From assembly GCF_006974105.1 (NCBI RefSeq), contig NZ_CP036282.1, positions 2,418,001-2,482,000 on the forward strand: DNA of 64,000 nt, read 5' to 3'. This document shows, in pieces, positions 1 to 9,741 of the stretch. A program made the translations under genes and the position numbers. Numbering within the stretch: position 1 is the first letter of the stretch; every line of letters begins with the position of its first letter. This stretch comes from Rhodoferax aquaticus (GTDB lineage Bacteria > Pseudomonadota > Gammaproteobacteria > Burkholderiales > Burkholderiaceae_C). The notes under the pieces are model-generated. The model did not search any database. It had not been told where the DNA came from and was given only the letters and a program-made list of their open reading frames with translations.

Positions 1-530
1 ACGGGGCCCAAGCGGGTATCTGAGTCGCTGAGCCATGTGTGGGTTTGTTCGCCGGATTCATTGTCCTGCGTGCAGATGCCTGCTTGGGTGGGGGCCTGTT
101 CGAGGGCGCGGCAGCGCAGCACGTCGGCGCGCGCATGGTCGCCTCGGGCGTTGTGGGCGATGGCCTGCGCCAGGTCTTGCATCCAGGGCGTGGTGTCGAT
201 GACGGGTACCGGCTGCTGCTCACCGGCAAAAACCGCGCTGCGCTGGTCCTGCGCGCGGATGAGGCCCCGCAGCAGATAGGCTGTGTGAAGCCATCCTGGG
301 CCATTTTCTTCGTCTACGGTCGCTAGCTGCATTGCGGTTTGCAATTGCTTGAGCGCCCGCTCCCAGTGGCCCAGCAGGCACAGAAATTCGACCAGCGCCC
401 AGCGTGCTTGCACCTGGGTGGGCTTGAAGCGCACCCCTTTTTCCAGCAGGGCAAGGGCTTGGCCCAGGTGGTGGTCCGGGTGGAGCTGGCTCAGGGTCAA
501 GCTGGGTGTAGGAGCGGTTTGTGCGGTCAT
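1..530 (-). CDS. tagJ: T6SS accessory protein TagJ (ImpE/SciE family), 3' end outside window
   Basis: About 176 codons are visible from an ATG at 530 and the frame is still open at the left edge, so the C-terminus is missing. The visible protein has the TPR-like helical repeats of the ImpE/TagJ family, with FLCLLGHWERALKQLQ at about residues 44-59 and a later VFAGEQQPVPV segment. In known systems TagJ binds the TssB/TssC sheath and modulates its recycling by ClpV in the cytoplasm. The start overlaps the stop of the upstream FHA gene as ATGA, which indicates translational coupling and fixes the start. TssE commonly follows in such operons and may lie beyond the edge; that is inference. Confidence 0.82.
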   Translation of the reverse strand, partial: MTAQTAPTPSLTLSQLHPDHHLGQALALLEKGVRFKPTQVQARWALVEFLCLLGHWERALKQLQTAMQLATVDEENGPGWLHTAYLLRGLIRAQDQRSAVFAGEQQPVPVIDTTPWMQDLAQAIAHNARGDHARADVLRCRALEQAPTQAGICTQDNESGEQTHTWLSDSDTRLGP

Positions 531-1564
531 GGTGATGGCAGGGCCTGATGTGGGGCCGCTGTGTTGAGGGTGGGCGCCTTGGTGGCGGTGTCGGGTGTGT
601 CGGAAAACAGGGGCATGGCACTGTCCAGCGACAGGCTGTGGTGTTCGCGCAGGGTGAGTCCGGGCAGAGACGCTTGGAGCAAATGGGCCAGGCTGCCCGG
701 CAGGGCTGTGGCGGCAGACTCCGCAGGGGCCTGGGCTTGCAGTTCTTTCGGGGCAAAAAGATGGAGCACGCTGTCGGCGCGGTCTGGCTTCATGAATTCG
801 TGGGCCATGGCCTCATCCAGGTCTGCGAATACTTCACCAATCGTTTGGGCTTGTCCCACCAAATCGCTCAGGCTGTTCTCGTTGCCGGCTCGGAGCTTGA
901 GGTCATCAAAGGGGTCTAACGTCGCCGCGGACTCACGTGCCTGCACCAGCCCTTGCCAATGGCCCTCATCGCTGTTGTAGGCGGGGTCGCGGAGTTTGCG
1001 CAGGTACTGGGTGTGCAGTACCGACAGCACGTCCCCCTGCTCTGTTGTCGCGCTGGGTGGTGCTGCGGCTGGCCCATTTGCCGCTGGGTCCGTAACGAGC
1101 TCGGTGTTGATCAGATCGCTGATTCCGCGCAAGCGGGTGTCATACCCCTCGTCGGGAGCCACTTCGTCCAGGTCAGTGAGCACAAAGCGTTGCATGGCCA
1201 GGTCTGCGGCATGGGCTTGGGCACTAGGGGCGAGCAGATGCACCTGGAAGCTCAGAAGGCCTACTTCCAGCGTGTCGCCATCGTGCAACTGCGCCATGGA
1301 CCCCTCTTCCAAGGCCTGGCCGTTAACGCTGCACGCTATGTCGCCGCTTTCAGGGCTGACACTCCATTGCGTGCCGGAAGGCGCGGCACGCGCATGGAGG
1401 GTGCAGGCGTCCAGATAGGGCATGTGGGCTACGCCCGGCGCAGGGCATGCGCGCAGGAGCTCGGCAAAGTGCACGTGCGTGGCCTGAGTTGGCCATTGCC
1501 AAGTGAAATCGAACGCTTGTCCTAGGTAGAACAGGCCTCGCAGCTCAAGGGTATCTACGCTCAC
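527..1564 (-). CDS. tagH: T6SS-associated FHA-like protein (TagH/Fha)
   Basis: This is a 345-residue cytoplasmic protein with a GTG start that overlaps the tagF stop as GTGA. A GGAGG ribosome binding site lies about nine bases upstream. The N-terminal ~120 residues look like an FHA fold: CTLHARA near residue 54, SVNGQAL near 80 and LHDGDTLEVG near 94. The usual FHA phosphopeptide loop (S.NGT) is only partly kept. The rest is acidic and low in recognisable motifs, with a C-terminal leucine-rich patch near residue 300. Fha proteins act in threonine-phosphorylation control of T6SS assembly. No PpkA or PppA gene is visible in the window, so the regulatory partner is unknown. The family call comes from neighbours plus the FHA-like N-terminus. 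Confidence 0.75.
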   Translation of the reverse strand: MSVDTLELRGLFYLGQAFDFTWQWPTQATHVHFAELLRACPAPGVAHMPYLDACTLHARAAPSGTQWSVSPESGDIACSVNGQALEEGSMAQLHDGDTLEVGLLSFQVHLLAPSAQAHAADLAMQRFVLTDLDEVAPDEGYDTRLRGISDLINTELVTDPAANGPAAAPPSATTEQGDVLSVLHTQYLRKLRDPAYNSDEGHWQGLVQARESAATLDPFDDLKLRAGNENSLSDLVGQAQTIGEVFADLDEAMAHEFMKPDRADSVLHLFAPKELQAQAPAESAATALPGSLAHLLQASLPGLTLREHHSLSLDSAMPLFSDTPDTATKAPTLNTAAPHQALPSP

Positions 1565-2376
1565 GAATGGCCCCTCCAGAGGCTGGATAAGTCTTCACTG
1601 GCGTTGACATAGCCACCTTCCATGTCTTGCTGCCAGTACGCACTGACGGGAGCCTCCAAGCGCAACGTACGCTCCGGCAAGCTGCGCCAAGGCAGTGATC
1701 GCATCCCGCGCAGGGTATTGGCCATGTCCAATTCTTCGTTGGCGCAATAACGCTTCACGACGCCACGCGCCAAAGCGGCTTCCACGAGGTGCGGTGGCGA
1801 GGACAGCAAGTTGGAGACCCCCGGGGTGTAAAGCGTCCACAGTGCGTCCACCGCGCGCACCAATTTTTGCCAGTCGGCGTGTGTTGCGTAAGTGCGGGCC
1901 AACAGGCGGCATAGCCAGAACATCAGATCCTGCCCCTGGCCCAGGGTGTTGGAGTTCAGCAGCTGCGCCATCCAATGGCGGGACACCTGCTGGTAGATCA
2001 CCAGCGGGCAGGCCCGCCCCACGCTGTCTTCGGAGTCCAGGATGGCGCCCACCACAAAGCGCTGCGGCGCAAAGGGTAAGGTGCCTGGCTGCATCACAAA
2101 GCTCACCGGCATGGCCCGCATCGAGACGGGGGATGCCACGGGCTCTAGGTGCATCCAGCCCTGTTGGGCGGATCGTCCGGTCTCTGGGCTGCGCGGTCGG
2201 ACGCTGGTTTGGTGGTGCCTGTTCCAGACGTGGAGGGCCCATTCTTGCCAGTCTGCCGCTTCTCGGGGGGATGCGATGTGGCGCAAAAAGTCCCCATGGC
2301 TGGGCAATTTTCCCCAGATAGCAAGGGGTGTTACCAGCCGCTTTTTGACGGCATAACGGGTCAGGGCATTGAGCAT
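1561..2376 (-). CDS. tagF: T6SS regulator TagF (ImpM family)
   Basis: The protein is 271 residues from the ATG at 2376; a TTG at 2409 would add 11 residues and overlap tssM. The diagnostic N-terminal motif IWGKLPSHGDFLRH (about residues 20-33) identifies the TagF/ImpM family. The second half has the conserved PLVIYQQVS and W.L segments. TagF represses T6SS firing post-translationally, usually through the Fha protein, which is encoded immediately downstream here. There is no signal peptide or membrane segment. The ATG start leaves an 11-base gap after the tssM stop and no strong ribosome binding site, so coupling to tssM translation is likely. Confidence 0.9.
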   Translation of the reverse strand: MLNALTRYAVKKRLVTPLAIWGKLPSHGDFLRHIASPREAADWQEWALHVWNRHHQTSVRPRSPETGRSAQQGWMHLEPVASPVSMRAMPVSFVMQPGTLPFAPQRFVVGAILDSEDSVGRACPLVIYQQVSRHWMAQLLNSNTLGQGQDLMFWLCRLLARTYATHADWQKLVRAVDALWTLYTPGVSNLLSSPPHLVEAALARGVVKRYCANEELDMANTLRGMRSLPWRSLPERTLRLEAPVSAYWQQDMEGGYVNASEDLSSLWRGHS

Positions 2377-2387
2377 GGTGTCGGCAA

Positions 2388-5300
2388 TCAACTGGTTTTT
2401 CCGCTGCAATTGAATGACCTGAGCAAACTGCTGCTCAGCGGATTGACGCCGCTGCTGGAGACCTCCAGCACACTGCGGCGGTTATCAAACAAAAACTCGA
2501 CGGCCACCTTGCCTGCGCTTGCACTGGGAATGGTGCGCCCTTGCTCCATGAGGCGCATCAATGCCCAAGGGCCGCGCGCACTGACAGTGGATGTATCCCA
2601 CTTGATGCGCGGCTGCGCGCTAATCTCTGCCATGGTGCCGCTACGGGGACCGGGCCATTGCACGGCCAAGGCCTGTCGCGGCCCGTGGGCATAGCGCTGG
2701 GTTTGTCCGTCAAAGTCCATGACCAGCTCGGTCACGCTGGGGTCCAATGACTGCACGCTTACATCGAGCTTCCAGGCCATGCGCTTGGCGCCTGGGTCTT
2801 TGAAAAACGCATCCCGGATCTGCCCCACCTGGGCAAACACGTCTGGCGCAGGGCCGTACTGCGCCATGAGCTTGAGCAACTCACCCATCATCGTGGGGCC
2901 TGTGGTAGGTGCACGCGCTGCACCTGCAGCGGCTGCCGCAGGCTCCGCGGAGGCGGCCAGGGTCGGGCTTTTGTAACGCCAGGGGCGATCGCTGGTGTCC
3001 ACCAAGGATGCAAGGTACTTGTTGAAGTACTCGTCTGCCGTACCGCCGGCACCAAAGAAGGCGTTGAAGTCTTCAATGGCGACTTCCTGGGTAGTGGCCG
3101 CAAAGGGGTAGCGCCCTGCAATGCTTCGCCGGCATGGCTCCACCACCATCTGGTTCATCATGCCCACCAGCCGGTCCATTTGCGCCTGGGCTTGCACCCG
3201 CAAGATGCTGACCGAAGCCTGCGATATTTTGTCTGCGCCGTTGGCACTGGCACCCATGAGGACTTCGCGGAACGGCGCGGGTAATTTGCTGGCCTCAATC
3301 TTGATTTTGGTGGCCGCCTCTTCGCCCGAAGGCGGCAGGTTGCCGCCGCTGATGGCGCTATCGGCAATCACCAAAGAGGTGTAGTACTCGCCCAGCAGAC
3401 TGGTGATCTTCTCCAGCGCTACTTTGGGTGCACCTTGCCCATCGCCGCCCTCGCCCTGCCCGGTGACTACCTCACGCAGGGCTCCAAACTGAGAGTCCAC
3501 ATACTGGCGTTCAAACCGCTGTTCGGGGCGCAAGCCCAGGTTTTGATTGAGCTTGTTGGTCTTGCTGTCGAGTTGCTCGCCTGCTTTGTCGAAGAGGGAT
3601 TTTTCTTCGGTGCTACGGGTTTGGAGGGAGCGCGACAAGGTAGTCTCTCGCGCGGCCATGCGCGCCAGCCGCACCAGCGCCGAGTCCGGTGCGGCGAGCT
3701 GGCGCAGCATATTGAGCTCAAAAGACAAGGTGCGCCCCGAGTCCGCCCGCACGACACGGATGTCGGCCAAAAACTCCGTCCACAGCTGCGCGTATTCCTC
3801 CAAATACTGGCGGCGGATATCTTCCACCAACGCGAGCTTTTCATCGTCTTTCAGGGCGGCCACGTTTCCGGTGCGCCCCATTACCCAGGCATCTTCCGCC
3901 TGCGCTTGCACCACCAGCTCCTTGAGCTTTTTGGCAAAGATCTCGTGGTAGCCGTCATAAGTGAATAGGCCGGGTACGCCCGCCTCAAGCGGGTTGCCAG
4001 AGGCCAGGCTGAACAGTGTGCCGGCCTGGGGGCCGAGGGCGCGCACCAAGGTAAAGTCTTGCGGCACCACCTCAATCAGCGATGCCTTGGTGCGCTCGTA
4101 CAAGCGCTCGTTGGCCGGCGTGGTGTCCAAAAAAGTGCGCACCTGGCGCACCAGCGCATCGTTGCGCGAGGTGCCCGACTGCACCACCCGCTTGCCCGAA
4201 AACATGTCTTGCAGGTACGACACCATGGCCGCGCTGTTGTTGAAGGTAGCTGCCAGACTCTTCTCCAAAGGCTTGGCAGTGGCCGACTGCTCATCAGTCT
4301 GCACGCCTTCTTGCCAGTCTTGCAATACCCATTTGCGCACCTCTTGGGCCGCCGTGGTGGATGCGGTGAATTGCTCTTTGTCATGCAGCAGCATGTAGAC
4401 ATGCAAGGTGTCGTAGGCCACCTTGGCGTCCTGGTCCTGCACAGCGTTGCGCAACACGGTTTCCATGCGTCCCACGACGACGGGCAGAATCAGGCGATCC
4501 TGCAAATCGCCATACGCATGGTGCGAGGCGGCCACCACGGGTTCCGCGCTATACAGCCCATAGGCATACGACAGGGGCGGGTTGACCAGGTCCAGACCAG
4601 AATGCGTGGGTAGCTCCTGGGCCATGCCCAACACCTCCAGCATGCGCGCGCTGTCCCGCTGGGTGAGTAAGCCGCGCATTTTGTCAGTCAGCGCCTCTGT
4701 CTTGGCACCCACATCGCTCAGGTACTGCTGGTTGTTGCTTTGGCTCAGCATCAGCCCACTGGAGATCCAAAAGAACAAAAAAATCACCAAAGCATGCCCC
4801 GTCAGGCGAGCCAAGCGAAAGCGCGCCTCCCAGCGCAAATTGGGCTTGACCAAATGCGCCTCGGGGAACACCACGCGTTTGAACACATCGGTCATGAAAA
4901 AGCTGCGCGTTCCATCGGGCTGCACCGCCTTGGTCGCCCCGCCGGTCACACGCGCCAGCGCATGCATCAGGCGTGGCACAAGGGCCTGCTGGTCAGCGGT
5001 GACTGCGCGCTCGTCGTACTGCATGGCGCTGGTCAGGTACACCCCGCGCAACGAATGGGTGAGTTGCGTAGTGTCATAGCGCGAATCCGCAAACACGGCA
5101 TCCAGTAGCGTCACCAGGGATGGGATGACAGCCGCAAGCTCCTGGGCAAACACATACAAGGCCTGCCTGCGGTCCAGGTCAAACTCCTCTTGCAAACGGA
5201 TGGCCACCCCCTGCGCAATGCGGCTTTGCAAGGCCCGCAGCTCTTGCTCCAGCTGGCTTGCAAGCACCGGGGCCTCAGCCAGAGGCCCCCCATCTTGCCA

Positions 5301-6446
5301 AGGCAGCGTAAAGCCCCACACCTGGGTGCGGGCCTCACTGGTCAGGCTGCCAAAGTACTCTGCAAAGCCGCGCAACAAGTCCGTCTTGGTCAGCACCACA
5401 TAGACCGGGAAGCGAATGCCCAACTGCTCGCGCAATTCGTTCAAGCGTGCCCGCAACTGGGCCGCATGCAGCATGGACTTCGCAGCATCTTCCACCAGCA
5501 GCTTGGAGACATCCACCGCCAGCAGGGCGCCATTGATAGGCGCGCGCGGCCGCACCTGGCGCAGCACCCGCAAAAAGCCCTGCCACTCGGCCACGTTGCG
5601 CTGTTCGTCGCTGGCCTCTGGCGCATCGTCGCCGGAGGCTTGTTGGGAGCGGCCATCTTGCGGGTTGGTGAAGCGCCCGGCGGTATCAATCAGCACCGCC
5701 TCGTTGGTAAACCACCAGGCGCAGTTTTGGGTGCCCGCACTTTGCGACAGAGTGAGCTGCGCACTGGCCACGCCCATTTGCTCGGCCACCGGAAACTGCA
5801 GCCCCGAGTTCAGCAACACCGACGACTTGCCCGCCCCTGGTGTGCCAATGATCATGTACCAGGGCAGCTCATACAAATAGCGCTTGCCCTCCACCACGCG
5901 GCGCAGGAACGACCACATCGACCCCGCCCCACCGGCTACGGTGAGGTGCATCTGGCGTAACTGGCCCACGGCCTTGCCGGCCTTGTCTTTGATGACGCGC
6001 ACCTCTTCGCGGGCCAGCGCCTTGGGGGACTTATCGTCCTTACGCAGCAGCTTGCGGGCAAAGGCCTCGTCACTGCGCATCAGGGCCAGCACCTTGTAGA
6101 CCCCCCAGGCGGCGTACAGCACCAGCACCACGCCAATGCACATCACGCGCACCCACACCAGCTCCAACGGGTGCCATGCGCCCAAAGCCAGCAGGGGGCC
6201 GGCATGCCACAGCAGCAGGCACACGCAGGCCACACCCACGATGGAGAGCGACCACTTCAGCAGCCACAAAATCACCAGAACCAGCAAAAGGCAAATCACC
6301 GAGACCCGCAAACCCACATCCTGCAAAGGGTGCAAGTCACCAATAGCGACCAGGGGCCCCACAAACCAAATCACCAGCGACACCACTATCAGCGCCAAAA
6401 ACGCCAGGATTGCCGCCACGACAGGAGAAGCAAAAAAACCACGCAT
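2388..6446 (-). CDS. tssM: T6SS membrane complex protein TssM (IcmF)
   Basis: This 1,352-residue inner-membrane protein is of normal length for TssM. It has hydrophobic segments at about residues 10-35, 48-65 and 70-118, then a cytoplasmic NTPase domain with an intact Walker A GTPGAGKS at 201-208. A further membrane segment lies near residues 548-566, followed by a long periplasmic region with the ImcF-related and C-terminal beta domains. An alanine-rich linker (SAEPAAAAAGAARAP) sits near residue 1165. TssM bridges TssL in the inner membrane and the TssJ lipoprotein to form the trans-envelope channel. It starts 14 bases after the tssL stop, in the usual tssL-tssM order. Confidence 0.97.
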   Translation of the reverse strand: MRGFFASPVVAAILAFLALIVVSLVIWFVGPLVAIGDLHPLQDVGLRVSVICLLLVLVILWLLKWSLSIVGVACVCLLLWHAGPLLALGAWHPLELVWVRVMCIGVVLVLYAAWGVYKVLALMRSDEAFARKLLRKDDKSPKALAREEVRVIKDKAGKAVGQLRQMHLTVAGGAGSMWSFLRRVVEGKRYLYELPWYMIIGTPGAGKSSVLLNSGLQFPVAEQMGVASAQLTLSQSAGTQNCAWWFTNEAVLIDTAGRFTNPQDGRSQQASGDDAPEASDEQRNVAEWQGFLRVLRQVRPRAPINGALLAVDVSKLLVEDAAKSMLHAAQLRARLNELREQLGIRFPVYVVLTKTDLLRGFAEYFGSLTSEARTQVWGFTLPWQDGGPLAEAPVLASQLEQELRALQSRIAQGVAIRLQEEFDLDRRQALYVFAQELAAVIPSLVTLLDAVFADSRYDTTQLTHSLRGVYLTSAMQYDERAVTADQQALVPRLMHALARVTGGATKAVQPDGTRSFFMTDVFKRVVFPEAHLVKPNLRWEARFRLARLTGHALVIFLFFWISSGLMLSQSNNQQYLSDVGAKTEALTDKMRGLLTQRDSARMLEVLGMAQELPTHSGLDLVNPPLSYAYGLYSAEPVVAASHHAYGDLQDRLILPVVVGRMETVLRNAVQDQDAKVAYDTLHVYMLLHDKEQFTASTTAAQEVRKWVLQDWQEGVQTDEQSATAKPLEKSLAATFNNSAAMVSYLQDMFSGKRVVQSGTSRNDALVRQVRTFLDTTPANERLYERTKASLIEVVPQDFTLVRALGPQAGTLFSLASGNPLEAGVPGLFTYDGYHEIFAKKLKELVVQAQAEDAWVMGRTGNVAALKDDEKLALVEDIRRQYLEEYAQLWTEFLADIRVVRADSGRTLSFELNMLRQLAAPDSALVRLARMAARETTLSRSLQTRSTEEKSLFDKAGEQLDSKTNKLNQNLGLRPEQRFERQYVDSQFGALREVVTGQGEGGDGQGAPKVALEKITSLLGEYYTSLVIADSAISGGNLPPSGEEAATKIKIEASKLPAPFREVLMGASANGADKISQASVSILRVQAQAQMDRLVGMMNQMVVEPCRRSIAGRYPFAATTQEVAIEDFNAFFGAGGTADEYFNKYLASLVDTSDRPWRYKSPTLAASAEPAAAAAGAARAPTTGPTMMGELLKLMAQYGPAPDVFAQVGQIRDAFFKDPGAKRMAWKLDVSVQSLDPSVTELVMDFDGQTQRYAHGPRQALAVQWPGPRSGTMAEISAQPRIKWDTSTVSARGPWALMRLMEQGRTIPSASAGKVAVEFLFDNRRSVLEVSSSGVNPLSSSLLRSFNCSGKTS

Positions 6447-6460
6447 GAAATCTTCCTTGG

Positions 6461-7792
6461 TTACTTGTTGACTGGGGCCAACAACTCAATCTCCACCCGC
6501 CGGTTCTTGCTACGGCCTTCGGCACTGGTGTTGGGCTGCACGGGCTGGGTGTCACCCTTGCCCTCGGCTTGCAGCCTAGCTGCGTCCACACCGTGGGCCT
6601 GCAGCACCGCCAACACGGCTTGTGCCCGCTTTTGCGAGAGCACCTGGTTGTTGGGGAACTCGGGGAGATTGACCGGCTGGTTGTCTGTGTGGCCCAGCAC
6701 CCGCACCGCGCCGTCTATCTGCGCCAGCGCATTCGCCACCTTGGTCAGCAAGGCGAGCGTGTCGGGGCTCAAGGTGGCCAGGCCGCCAGAAAACATGCCG
6801 TCGCCCTTGAAAACCACCCGCGCACGCTGCGCATCCTCATCTATCTGCACGCGGCCTTGCGCCACTTCGGCTTGGAGCAGCTCGGGCAAATTGAGCTTGG
6901 ACCGCTGCACCACCGGGGGTTGGAGTGTGGAGAGCGCCTCAATGGACTTTTGCACCGCCCTGCCCTGCGTCAGCAAGTGGTACTTGTACCAACTGAACTG
7001 GGCAAACAGAGCAAGACCCAACACACTGGCAGACACCCACACCGGCACCGAGCGCAGCAGCTTGAAGCGGCCCTGCCCCACCCCTTGCCAGTGCTGCGAT
7101 AGCTCGCGCGGCACCGACTCCTGGGTGGCAGACACCAGGGTGTACAGGCGGTGGCGCACCGTTTCCAGCACGCGGTGGCCGTCCTGCTGGGTGCGGTAGC
7201 TGCCCATAAAGCCCAGGCACAGCACATGGTGCAACACCTCCAGCACCGGCATGTGCTCATTGGGCATATTGGCCAAGCGGCCGATCAGCAAAAACACAGT
7301 GCGCCCGCCCCCGTTTTCACCATGAAATTGGTTCAACAAGGCCTGGGTAGACCACAGGCCCGGGCTCGTCTTGCCACCGCTTGCGTCGGAGCCAGGTTTG
7401 AGGTTGATAGCCTCGTCCAGCGCCGTGCACAGCGCGTAGCGCACGGCCAGCATGTGATCACGCCGCAGATTGGTTTGCTCGCACAGGCGGGTGTAGGTTT
7501 GCACCTCTTGCACCAGCAGCGTGTGCAAGCCGTGTAGGCCTGGCACATCGATTTGGACTGGCAGCTCTGCCAAGGTGCGCAGCAGCACACTGGCCGCCTC
7601 CAGAAACGGGTTTCCACCCTCCTTAATGACCCGCTCGAGGGCGGCCAGACGTGCATCGTGGTGGTAGCCCGGCGAGAACACCATGCCTTGGGGCATGGCG
7701 TCGGGCACGGTCATGGTGCCAGACTCGCCTGTGGGCGGCGCACTGATCCAGCCCTTGTCTTTGTTGGTGTCTAGCAATGCGGGATCACTCAT
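6461..7792 (-). CDS. tssL: T6SS membrane protein TssL (DotU) fused to an OmpA-like domain
   Basis: The protein is 443 residues. Residues 60-235 are the cytoplasmic DotU domain (FLEAASVLLRTLAELP, RYALCTALDEAI). One transmembrane helix lies near 247-262 (WVSASVLGLALFAQF). The C-terminal ~130 residues form an OmpA/MotB peptidoglycan-binding domain, with LGHTDNQPVN and SKNRRVEIEL. This is the extended TssL type that anchors the complex to the cell wall without a separate TagL. The ATG overlaps the stop of the upstream lipase effector as ATGA, so a toxin gene is coupled directly to a core structural gene. tssM follows after 14 bases. Confidence 0.95.
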   Translation of the reverse strand: MSDPALLDTNKDKGWISAPPTGESGTMTVPDAMPQGMVFSPGYHHDARLAALERVIKEGGNPFLEAASVLLRTLAELPVQIDVPGLHGLHTLLVQEVQTYTRLCEQTNLRRDHMLAVRYALCTALDEAINLKPGSDASGGKTSPGLWSTQALLNQFHGENGGGRTVFLLIGRLANMPNEHMPVLEVLHHVLCLGFMGSYRTQQDGHRVLETVRHRLYTLVSATQESVPRELSQHWQGVGQGRFKLLRSVPVWVSASVLGLALFAQFSWYKYHLLTQGRAVQKSIEALSTLQPPVVQRSKLNLPELLQAEVAQGRVQIDEDAQRARVVFKGDGMFSGGLATLSPDTLALLTKVANALAQIDGAVRVLGHTDNQPVNLPEFPNNQVLSQKRAQAVLAVLQAHGVDAARLQAEGKGDTQPVQPNTSAEGRSKNRRVEIELLAPVNK

Positions 7793-9741
7793 GGGGATGT
7801 ACTCATAGAAGTTGTGTAGGTCGGGGTGGCGCCGGTGGCGGCCTTGCGCCCTGCCAGGCGCTGTGCGTTGTCGGCCTGGGCGAGGGCTTTGGCATAGGCA
7901 TCCGCCCGGTTGCCAAAAAACATGCGCCGGAACTTGAACAGGCCGTAGCCGTTTGCGCTGTACTCGTTGAACGCATCTCCTATAAAGCCCGCCACCGCGT
8001 CGTGCACATAGGTATCAAAAAACCCAACCACCGCCGGGGGCACCGTGGGGATATGGCCCGCGCTGGCGCTGGCATCGCCATCGACCAGCGCGTGCAGCAG
8101 CTCGGCCACATCCAGCTCGGGGTGGTCTGCATTGCGCAGCAGCACGCCGCCGTCTTTTTGCAAGCGCTGGCGCAGCCGTGCCCATTCCAGGGTCACTTGC
8201 ACAGCGGCCGGCGGGTTGATGATGCGTTCGGCCTTTTCCATGTGCAGCAGCACGGCTTCGGCTGCGTTGGGCACGCGGATGGCACCCATGCGCGGCGCAT
8301 CGCGGGCCACCACCGCACGCGCCGCAGCACCCGCGCGGGACAGCGCCTCTGCCAGATCGTTCTGCGTCTGCATCATCAGCTTGCGCTCGGCCTCGGTGGC
8401 GGCGCGCACAAAGCTGCGATGGCCGTAGGCCTCGCGGCAGGCGATGCGGTAGCACAAGTACCAGGCCCAGTGGCCACGGTGCTGCTGCTCCACCGAGCCC
8501 GGCGCCACCCCTACCGCCTGCAGATAGGCCTGGTGCGCGGCCACAGCCTCTGCGCTGGGGATGAGGTTGTCGTAAACAGCCGTTTGATTCTTTTTCAGTG
8601 CTTCAAGGCGAAACAGCGGCACCCCCCAACTCAGCGCCGCGTTGTACATGGCCATGCCGGGTATGCGGGCCAGCCCATCGCGCTTGCCCTGGGCGCTGCG
8701 GGTGTAGCCACCCCCACCCACATCCGAGTGCGAGCCGGGGTACACACTTTCGCGCACGTTGGGGGGGTAGGCTGCGTCCACCCGCACGCTGTCGCAAGGG
8801 AAGCTGGCGCGCACCTCATGGGCCGCCACATAGTGTTCGCAGTGTTTGACGGCGGGGTGGATTTGCAGGTTGTCGTCCGCCCAGGCGTAGTGGCCGTCGG
8901 ATTCGAGCGCTTTGTTGCCCGCCACCGTGCCACCCACGCCCACCGAGGCCACGGTGTCAAACAAGCCCATAAAGCGCACTTGCAGGGGCACGCCGGCCAA
9001 CAGATAGGTGGCGGTGCGCGCATCACTGCCCTGCTGCTCGCACAGGCCGTAGAGCCAGTTCACCCAGGCGCGGGCTTGGGCGGCCCCGCGCGAGAAGCCG
9101 AAGACGTCCACCACGATGCGGTCTAGCGCGGGCTTGGAGAAGACTTTGAGGTTGGCTTTGAGCTTGGTTTGCCAGGTGTCTTTGAGGGCCAGTTGGCGCT
9201 GCCAGCCCGTGCTGCCCGTGCCGCCCAGGTTCTGGACGATGGCTTTGGCTTGTTCTTCCTTAATGAGGTCATCACGGCTTGCGTATCGGTTGACGCCGTT
9301 GAGCACCTGAATCAGGCCCCAGAGGATGCGCATCTCCCCGCCCGCACCAAAGCCGCCGCCGCTCATGCGGCCCACGAGGTCCGCCGTGTCGCCAATCTTG
9401 TCAAACGGGGTGCCTACGCCGGGGACGTAGTACTTGAAGTACTTGTCCGTTCCTTCTTCCTGGCCTTCTTTGTAGGCGTAGTACAGGCGTACCACGTTGC
9501 TGGGCTTTTGCTGCTCCAGGGGCACATTGCCGTTGTCGTAGTCCAGCTTCTCGTTGTTGCCGGTGCCATCAAAGAACATGCCGATAAACACATTGCCGCT
9601 GCAACTCAGCACCGGGGAGGCCAGCTTGGCATGCTGCTGCACGGCGCGCATGCGCTCAGCAGGTGTGAGGGTGGGCGTGGGCACGCTGCCTGCCGCGCAG
9701 CTTTGGGCGGATGCGGGTGGTGTGTTGGAGGTGGTGCTCAT
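7789..9741 (-). CDS. DUF2235 lipase, predicted T6SS effector (Tle-type), copy 2
   Basis: The protein is 650 residues from the ATG at 9741; upstream extension of the frame is a shadow of the lipoprotein genes. It has the DUF2235 alpha/beta-hydrolase signatures: MFFDGTGNNE near residue 55, nucleophile elbow GFSRGAA with Ser217, GLFDTVAS with Asp262, and SHSDVGGGG with His338/Asp340. The catalytic residues look intact. DUF2235 includes the Tle1 phospholipases that T6SS delivers to attack rival membranes. The N-terminal ~45 residues are polar and low in complexity. The start overlaps the stop of the upstream lipoprotein as ATGA and the stop overlaps tssL. A 51-codon remnant of a sister copy lies at 10386-10538. 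The exact lipid specificity cannot be read from sequence. Confidence 0.9.
   Translation of the reverse strand: MSTTSNTPPASAQSCAAGSVPTPTLTPAERMRAVQQHAKLASPVLSCSGNVFIGMFFDGTGNNEKLDYDNGNVPLEQQKPSNVVRLYYAYKEGQEEGTDKYFKYYVPGVGTPFDKIGDTADLVGRMSGGGFGAGGEMRILWGLIQVLNGVNRYASRDDLIKEEQAKAIVQNLGGTGSTGWQRQLALKDTWQTKLKANLKVFSKPALDRIVVDVFGFSRGAAQARAWVNWLYGLCEQQGSDARTATYLLAGVPLQVRFMGLFDTVASVGVGGTVAGNKALESDGHYAWADDNLQIHPAVKHCEHYVAAHEVRASFPCDSVRVDAAYPPNVRESVYPGSHSDVGGGGYTRSAQGKRDGLARIPGMAMYNAALSWGVPLFRLEALKKNQTAVYDNLIPSAEAVAAHQAYLQAVGVAPGSVEQQHRGHWAWYLCYRIACREAYGHRSFVRAATEAERKLMMQTQNDLAEALSRAGAAARAVVARDAPRMGAIRVPNAAEAVLLHMEKAERIINPPAAVQVTLEWARLRQRLQKDGGVLLRNADHPELDVAELLHALVDGDASASAGHIPTVPPAVVGFFDTYVHDAVAGFIGDAFNEYSANGYGLFKFRRMFFGNRADAYAKALAQADNAQRLAGRKAATGATPTYTTSMSTSP

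Noticed and set aside
220..756. Minus-strand open frame of 178 codons
   Set aside because: It overlaps tagJ and tagH in another frame and has Pro/Arg-rich shadow composition with no family motif.
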